From PCC-6802 sp943367755 (GTDB taxonomy: Bacteria > Cyanobacteriota > Cyanobacteriia > Pseudanabaenales > Pseudanabaenaceae), in the NCBI GenBank assembly GCA_943367755.1, contig CALRKB020000022.1, positions 1 through 64,000 of the forward strand: a stretch of DNA of 64,000 bases, given 5' to 3'. A program made the translations under genes and the position numbers. Below are positions 59,605-64,000 of the stretch, piece after piece (positions within the stretch are counted from its first letter, which is position 1; every line of letters begins with the position of its first letter). The notes under the pieces were generated by a model. That model saw nothing but the letters and a program-made list of their open reading frames with translations. It was not told the DNA's origin and made no database searches.

Positions 59605-62439
59605 ATGGAGTTTTGGTTTAAGTTTCAGCAATGGTTAGAAGCCTTTATCGAGGCTCAGGTTTACTTGCCCACCTGTGATGCCGCAACCCTTGATGCAGCG
59701 ATCGCTCTTGATGCAGGGGTGGCTATCCTGGCTCAAGAACTATGGCTGACTCAACTGCAACTCCAAGCGCTTGCAGATCGCGCCAACAGTCACAATCACA
59801 ATCACAATACCTTGGCCGATCTGGAGTTGAGGCTAATCCCTGAATACCACTACAAATTGGCGGAATTTAGGCGACAGTTGGTTGAAAGCCTATCAGGATC
59901 TGAGCCTGATTCTGGGCAATGGCGGCGATCGCAGCAGCAGGAACTCCAGCAAAAACTTCGCACCACCGAACTGCAAATCATCCTGGCGATCCGAGCCAGC
60001 GATCGCGGTTCAGCGATCGCGCCCCACGCATTAAAACATGATGCAGCGGGATCGCTCACTTGGGAAACCGTTAGCCAACTACTCTCTAAGCCAACATCAG
60101 CGAACTCTGAGTTAAGTGGGTCTGGCATTGTACCTTTACAGATTCTCCTGCACATCCCAACCCTAAACTCTGAGGATAATTTGCTTGGCCTTGCTGACAT
60201 CTTTAAAGAGTTGGAAGCGCGGTTACAGCATTTCTGCCAAACCTATGCCACACAGGGCAGACCAGTTCAGTTACTAGCGAGAGATTGGTTTAGTCCGACC
60301 TTTTCCGGTCAGGCTGCCATTAATGATTTATTTATACTACTAAAAACAGAGCCAATTCTAGCTTTAGAATCCGATGTATTTGCTGAGACTCTATATCTCC
60401 ATCTAGGCTATTGGGGATTGTCATCTGCTGACTATCGTTATCAACCATCAGCGCTAGAAATTGACTTGCGGGAATGTCTCAATAGTTTTGCCAAAAAATC
60501 CGCTGTGGATTGGTGGAAGGGCTTAAAGCAAGCTACAGCTAAGGGGATGTCACCGGAACAGTATAGTCAAAACTGCGATCCAGGTACGGTTCAGATATTT
60601 ATCGATAACCTGAAAGCGATCGAACAGGAGCAAAAAGTGCGGCAAAGTGGCATGACAGTCAATCCATTAGACCTGCTCTATACATTTCAACTACAGGACT
60701 TCACGCGATTACGAGAGCATGTTGCTAATTTCTATTGCATTCTCCTAGGACTCCATCTCGATGAGTATTTTCTTTTAAATCTCATGCCAAAATCAAGACT
60801 GAGTCCGATATTACCACAAATGCTATCTCAACTATTGACTGAGATGCCACCCCAAGAGATAGCCCAAGTAGAGAAGCAGATTGTGATGCGGTACCAGTCA
60901 CTCTATAAACTTCTAGCGAAAAGAGAACCTTTGAGCTATCCAGATCTATGCCTAGATCTAGCTCTGAGTCTTAGTGATTTACCCGAACGGGCATGGGCAA
61001 AATCACAGATCGAGAACTCCATAATCAGTTGGCTGGAATTGCGGGGCATCTCGCATATGCATGGAGTTAGCGAGTTTGCTAATCTGCTCGATGCTACAAT
61101 TGCGCATGCAACTTTAGCAGATCGGGGATATCTCAATAAATTAAATCAGTGTCTGGCTACCATCGGTTATAACCGTTCAATTAGCCTGGGGGCAAACTGG
61201 TTTGACCAGGGGACGAGTAAATATGAAGCGGACGACTACAAGGGCGCGATCGCCGATTTTACGCAAGCAATTGAACTCGATGATTTGCATGTAGAAGCGT
61301 ACTTGCAACGAGGACAGGCATACACTAATTTGGGGAAATATCAGCAAGCAATTGATGATTATAGTAAGGCCATAGAATTAAGCCCTAATTCTGCTAAAGC
61401 TTACAATTATCGCGGTAACGCCTACCGAGAATTAGGTGAGTGTAAAATTGCGATCACCGATTACGATCGCTCGATCGCTATCGATCCAAATTCCTCTACC
61501 GCAAAGAGCGATCGCCGGGTTACGTTAGACATAATGGCAGAGGCAGATCGACAACATTTGGGAGGGAATAGCCATAGTCGCGAATTTGAATATGAAGTAG
61601 TCCGACTCAACTCAAATGGGAAAGGAATCAATCGCCGCATCAATTGCGCCAAACTCCTGATCCAGAATATTGAAGCTGAAAGGATTCCACCTGTCAGTAT
61701 CGAAATGGTTTATATCCCTAGTGGAGTATGTTTTATGGGTTCGTCTGAGCGGGAACCAGGTCGCGATTTTAGCGAGGGCCCGCAGCATTGGGTAACTATG
61801 CCAAGCTTTTTTATGAGCAAATCGCAAATAACTCAGGCACAGTGGTATGCGGTAGCAAATCTTCCTCCTTCCGATCGAATGTCACCTCTGAATCTCAATC
61901 TCGATCCATCTCATTTCAAGGGTTTAGACCGACCCGTTGAGAGTATTTCATGGTTTGAAGCAGTAGAGTTTTGCGCACGACTTGCTCAAGCGACGGGATT
62001 AAATTACCGCTTGCCCAGTGAAGCCGAATGGGAATATGCTTGTCGTGGTGGCACCAAGACTCCATTTTCCTGTGGACATACTATTTCTACCGATCTAGCT
62101 AACTATGATGGCACTTCTGCCTACGGTTTTGGTGCTATGGGTGAATATCGCAATCAGACATTACCGATATGCAGTTTTCGCGTAGGGAATCCCTTTGGTC
62201 TATTTGATATGCATGGACAGGTATGGGAATGGTGTGCAGATCGTTGGCATGACAACTATGAGGGGGCTCCCACTAATGGACAAATTTGGCAAACAGGTGG
62301 AGATGATGAATTTCGGATTGTGAGAGGTGGGTCGTGGTTTAATAATCCAGGTCGCTGTCGTGCTGCTGTGCGCGGCAAGTACTCACCTGACGTTTGGTTA
62401 GATCAAATTGGATTTCGGATCGTGATGCCAACATGGTAG
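59605..62439 (+). CDS. TPR protein with C-terminal formylglycine-generating-enzyme-like domain
   Basis: A 944-aa soluble protein. Residues 1-520 are helical, with no domain I can name (it starts MEFWFKFQQWLEAFIEAQVY). About 528-635 holds three TPR units (YKGAIADFTQAIELD, YQQAIDDYSKAIELSP, CKIAITDYDRSIAIDP). About 695-944 is an FGE-sulfatase (SUMF1) domain: VYIPSGVCFMGSS, RLPSEAEWEYACRGG, NPFGLFDMHGQVWEWCADRW and IVRGGSWFNNPGRCRAAVRG. The domain is used in bacteria for protein binding as often as for catalysis. The paired active-site cysteines of true FGE are not evident. It stands alone between a radical SAM gene and a LysR gene. Confidence 0.87.
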   Translation: MEFWFKFQQWLEAFIEAQVYLPTCDAATLDAAIALDAGVAILAQELWLTQLQLQALADRANSHNHNHNTLADLELRLIPEYHYKLAEFRRQLVESLSGSEPDSGQWRRSQQQELQQKLRTTELQIILAIRASDRGSAIAPHALKHDAAGSLTWETVSQLLSKPTSANSELSGSGIVPLQILLHIPTLNSEDNLLGLADIFKELEARLQHFCQTYATQGRPVQLLARDWFSPTFSGQAAINDLFILLKTEPILALESDVFAETLYLHLGYWGLSSADYRYQPSALEIDLRECLNSFAKKSAVDWWKGLKQATAKGMSPEQYSQNCDPGTVQIFIDNLKAIEQEQKVRQSGMTVNPLDLLYTFQLQDFTRLREHVANFYCILLGLHLDEYFLLNLMPKSRLSPILPQMLSQLLTEMPPQEIAQVEKQIVMRYQSLYKLLAKREPLSYPDLCLDLALSLSDLPERAWAKSQIENSIISWLELRGISHMHGVSEFANLLDATIAHATLADRGYLNKLNQCLATIGYNRSISLGANWFDQGTSKYEADDYKGAIADFTQAIELDDLHVEAYLQRGQAYTNLGKYQQAIDDYSKAIELSPNSAKAYNYRGNAYRELGECKIAITDYDRSIAIDPNSSTAKSDRRVTLDIMAEADRQHLGGNSHSREFEYEVVRLNSNGKGINRRINCAKLLIQNIEAERIPPVSIEMVYIPSGVCFMGSSEREPGRDFSEGPQHWVTMPSFFMSKSQITQAQWYAVANLPPSDRMSPLNLNLDPSHFKGLDRPVESISWFEAVEFCARLAQATGLNYRLPSEAEWEYACRGGTKTPFSCGHTISTDLANYDGTSAYGFGAMGEYRNQTLPICSFRVGNPFGLFDMHGQVWEWCADRWHDNYEGAPTNGQIWQTGGDDEFRIVRGGSWFNNPGRCRAAVRGKYSPDVWLDQIGFRIVMPTW

Positions 62440-62626
62440 GACTTACGCCGAAATAAACCTTGAACTAAAGTACCCTACGGGAGGCAAGCTACTGGCTCTG
62501 AGCTAAAGTCATCTTGCTCTCACTTCTGCTCTGCCCAACTGGTATTGATACAGGATTTGTCTGTATAACACCCCTTATAGGATGATTATACGGAAATAGT
62601 CAAGGTAAAACAACAACTGATGTCGC

Positions 62627-63550
62627 CTAAACTGTACCACTGACTTCCACAATCACCGATCGCAACCACTGGCAGTCAGAGGAATTGTCAGTACTGCGAT
62701 GCCAACGCATAAATACTGAAAAAGCATCGAGGGGGAGCGGCAGTGGTAGAAGCTTCAGACCTCGATCTCCGATAAAGGTCTGTGCCACCCTTTCAGCGAG
62801 AGTAGCCACCAGATCGGTCTGCGCCAGAATATACGGTGCTGTGAGAAAATGTGGAATGGAAAGTGCAATATGCCGTTTTAGATTCTGCTTGGCCAGCAAG
62901 CTGTCCACACGTCCAACTCGATCTTCCTTAATCGAAACCAGGAGATGAGAGGCAGTGAGATATTCCTCTAATGATAAGGAATTCTCAAGCGTGGGACGAT
63001 CGCGACGGCATACGCAAACATAGTTATCTTGAAACAGAAACTGTTCTTTGTGCCACTGAATTTGCTCGGGAAAGAATCCACACGCTAGATCGATTTCACC
63101 ACTATCCATCAAGGAAAACAGTTTTTGCCGATCGCCAGATCTGATCTGCAAGCTAACATTGGGAGCGATCGCTTGGAGAGTTTGCATTAATTTCGGTAGT
63201 AACGTGAATTCTACATAGTCCGACATGCCAACCGCAAAGACGCGATCGCTCATAACTGGATTAAAGGTTGGTCGATCTAGCAGAGCCGCTTGAATTTGCT
63301 GCAAGGTGGGGTGCAATTGTTGCGCCAGTGCGATCGCTTTAGGAGTTGCGCGTAATCCTGCGGTTGTTCTCACAAACAACTCATCCCCAACTAAATTGCG
63401 CAACCGAGACAGCGCATTACTGGTAGCGGGCTGGCTCAAGCCCAATCGTTTGCCCGCACGAGTGACATGCTGCTCCGTCATCAAAGCATCAAAGACAACC
63501 AGTAGGTTTAAATCAATGCCAGCAAGATTGATATGGTGAATATCGCTCAT
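62627..63550 (-). CDS. LysR family transcriptional regulator
   Basis: A 307-aa regulator of the NodD-like LysR subgroup. Residues about 12-70 are the winged helix-turn-helix (LVVFDALMTEQHVTRAGKRL, then SQPATSNALSRLRNLVGDEL). About 95-300 is the effector-binding domain (VFAVGMSDYVEFTLLPKLMQ; GEIDLACGFFPEQ). The ATG at 63550 (MSDIHHINLAGIDLN) is chosen over the open frame to 63643 because it gives the normal distance to the HTH. It is divergent from the DJ-1/PfpI gene with 81 bp between, the usual arrangement for a LysR protein controlling its neighbour. The effector cannot be predicted. Confidence 0.92.
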   Translation of the reverse strand: MSDIHHINLAGIDLNLLVVFDALMTEQHVTRAGKRLGLSQPATSNALSRLRNLVGDELFVRTTAGLRATPKAIALAQQLHPTLQQIQAALLDRPTFNPVMSDRVFAVGMSDYVEFTLLPKLMQTLQAIAPNVSLQIRSGDRQKLFSLMDSGEIDLACGFFPEQIQWHKEQFLFQDNYVCVCRRDRPTLENSLSLEEYLTASHLLVSIKEDRVGRVDSLLAKQNLKRHIALSIPHFLTAPYILAQTDLVATLAERVAQTFIGDRGLKLLPLPLPLDAFSVFMRWHRSTDNSSDCQWLRSVIVEVSGTV

Positions 63551-63570
63551 ATAAATTATCCATTGGACAA

Positions 63571-63597
63571 ATCTATAATGCTCGATCCAGGATAGAT
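63571..63597. promoter_or_regulatory. Candidate LysR operator between divergent genes
   Basis: ATCTAT (63571-63576) and ATAGAT (63592-63597) form a perfect 6-bp inverted repeat with a 15-base spacer, close to the ATC-N-GAT arrangement of NodD-type boxes. The left arm overlaps TATAAT (63574-63579), a possible -10 element for the plus-strand gene. Confidence 0.4.
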
Positions 63598-63631
63598 TGG
63601 TGAAGTTTTTGCAATTTAGGACAGCAATGCC

Positions 63632-64000
63632 GTGAGTAAGCAAATTTTAACGATCGTGGCAAACCCCTCAATTTCAACCACATTAGGATGGCCTGTGGGA
63701 TTCTGGGCATCAGAACTAATTCATCCCTATGATGTATTCACCAAAGCTGGCTTTCAGGTGACGATCGCTAGCCCTAACGGCGGTAAAGTTGAGTTTGATA
63801 GCCTCAGCGATCCGCGCGATGCATCTGGTTATTCCAAAGCCGACACCCTTTCTCTGGAGTACATAAACCAGCCTGCATTCATGCAATTGCTGGAAAACAC
63901 CCCAGAGATCGCCACGCTGAACCCAACAGACTTTGATGCGATCGTTGTGTGTGGTGGGCAATCCCCCATGTTCACATTTAGACAAAACGCCGCCCTAGCG
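63632..64000 (+). CDS. DJ-1/PfpI (class I glutamine amidotransferase-like) family protein, 3' end missing
   Basis: A GTG at 63632 opens a frame that runs to the window end (123 codons, no stop). The start SKQILTIVANPSI and the blocks WASELIHPYDVFTKAGFQVT, IASPNGGKVEFD, and FDAIVVCGGQSPMFTF match the Hsp31/YhbO-like branch of the DJ-1/PfpI superfamily, which includes glyoxalases, chaperones and deglycases. The nucleophile Cys lies beyond the visible part, so activity cannot be judged. It is probably regulated by the divergent LysR protein. No ribosome site is strong, so the exact start is uncertain. Confidence 0.82.
   Translation, partial: MSKQILTIVANPSISTTLGWPVGFWASELIHPYDVFTKAGFQVTIASPNGGKVEFDSLSDPRDASGYSKADTLSLEYINQPAFMQLLENTPEIATLNPTDFDAIVVCGGQSPMFTFRQNAALA

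Noticed and set aside
62300..62626. Diversity-generating retroelement variable region at the end of the FGE-like gene
   Set aside because: No reverse transcriptase, accessory gene or template repeat within the window; only the domain type is suggestive.
1..64000. CRISPR arrays, tRNA or rRNA genes
   Set aside because: No regularly spaced repeats, cloverleaf-like segments or rRNA-like stretches were noticed. A tRNAscan and CRISPR search would settle this.

Overview
The window is chromosomal DNA of a cyanobacterium. Evidence: psbM (photosystem II subunit M), chlP (geranylgeranyl reductase), menD (phylloquinone route), a DUF3067 protein, a kinase fused to a GUN4-like domain, and very frequent copies of the HIP1 octamer GCGATCGC. 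The species cannot be fixed by eye; no nitrogen-fixation or heterocyst genes are seen.

Layout. 1-20 kb is mostly housekeeping and signalling: a Uma2 nuclease, a Ser/Thr kinase-GUN4 fusion, psbM and chlP converging on a strong terminator, a TldD/PmbA protein, a large histidine kinase with a LOV-like PAS domain and a cyanobacteriochrome-like GAF domain next to an EAL response regulator, menD, a pentapeptide-repeat membrane protein, cbiC, a CNNM/CBS protein, DUF3067 and a GAF signalling protein. 20-24 kb is a small accessory zone: an IS630-like remnant, a secreted 107-aa protein, a second pentapeptide-repeat membrane protein and a RelE/HigB-type toxin-antitoxin pair.

24-40 kb (minus strand) is a compact nonribosomal peptide operon: sbnA and sbnB (2,3-diaminopropionate synthesis), three NRPS genes with four modules, and an MFS exporter. 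Three of the four adenylation domains carry a diaminobutyrate/diaminopropionate-type specificity code, matching the precursor genes. The predicted product is a diaminopropionate-aromatic-diaminopropionate-diaminopropionate peptide released by a thioesterase. A 47-aa small ORF with a strong ribosome binding site lies upstream.

After pepA, 43-51 kb (plus strand) is a RiPP cluster: a Nif11-type precursor with a very short Thr/Ser/Cys tail, an unrecognised 370-aa protein, an alpha/alpha-toroid protein with the class II terpene-cyclase motif DLDDTA, a PatD/TruD-like fused cyclodehydratase, a SagB/ThcOx-type azoline oxidase, and a cyclic-peptide-type ABC exporter. No subtilisin-type PatA/PatG protease is present. 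The pairing of a Nif11 leader, a cyanobactin-type heterocyclase and a terpene-cyclase-like protein is the most unusual system here.

Both biosynthetic clusters lie between two inverted, nearly identical ~430-bp copies of one segment (about 20.2 and 54.3 kb), each encoding the same secreted protein and each next to transposase debris. The rest (54-64 kb) holds a multicopper oxidase, a J-domain protein, KDPG aldolase, a radical SAM protein, a TPR-formylglycine-enzyme-like protein, and a LysR regulator divergent from a DJ-1/PfpI gene cut by the window end.
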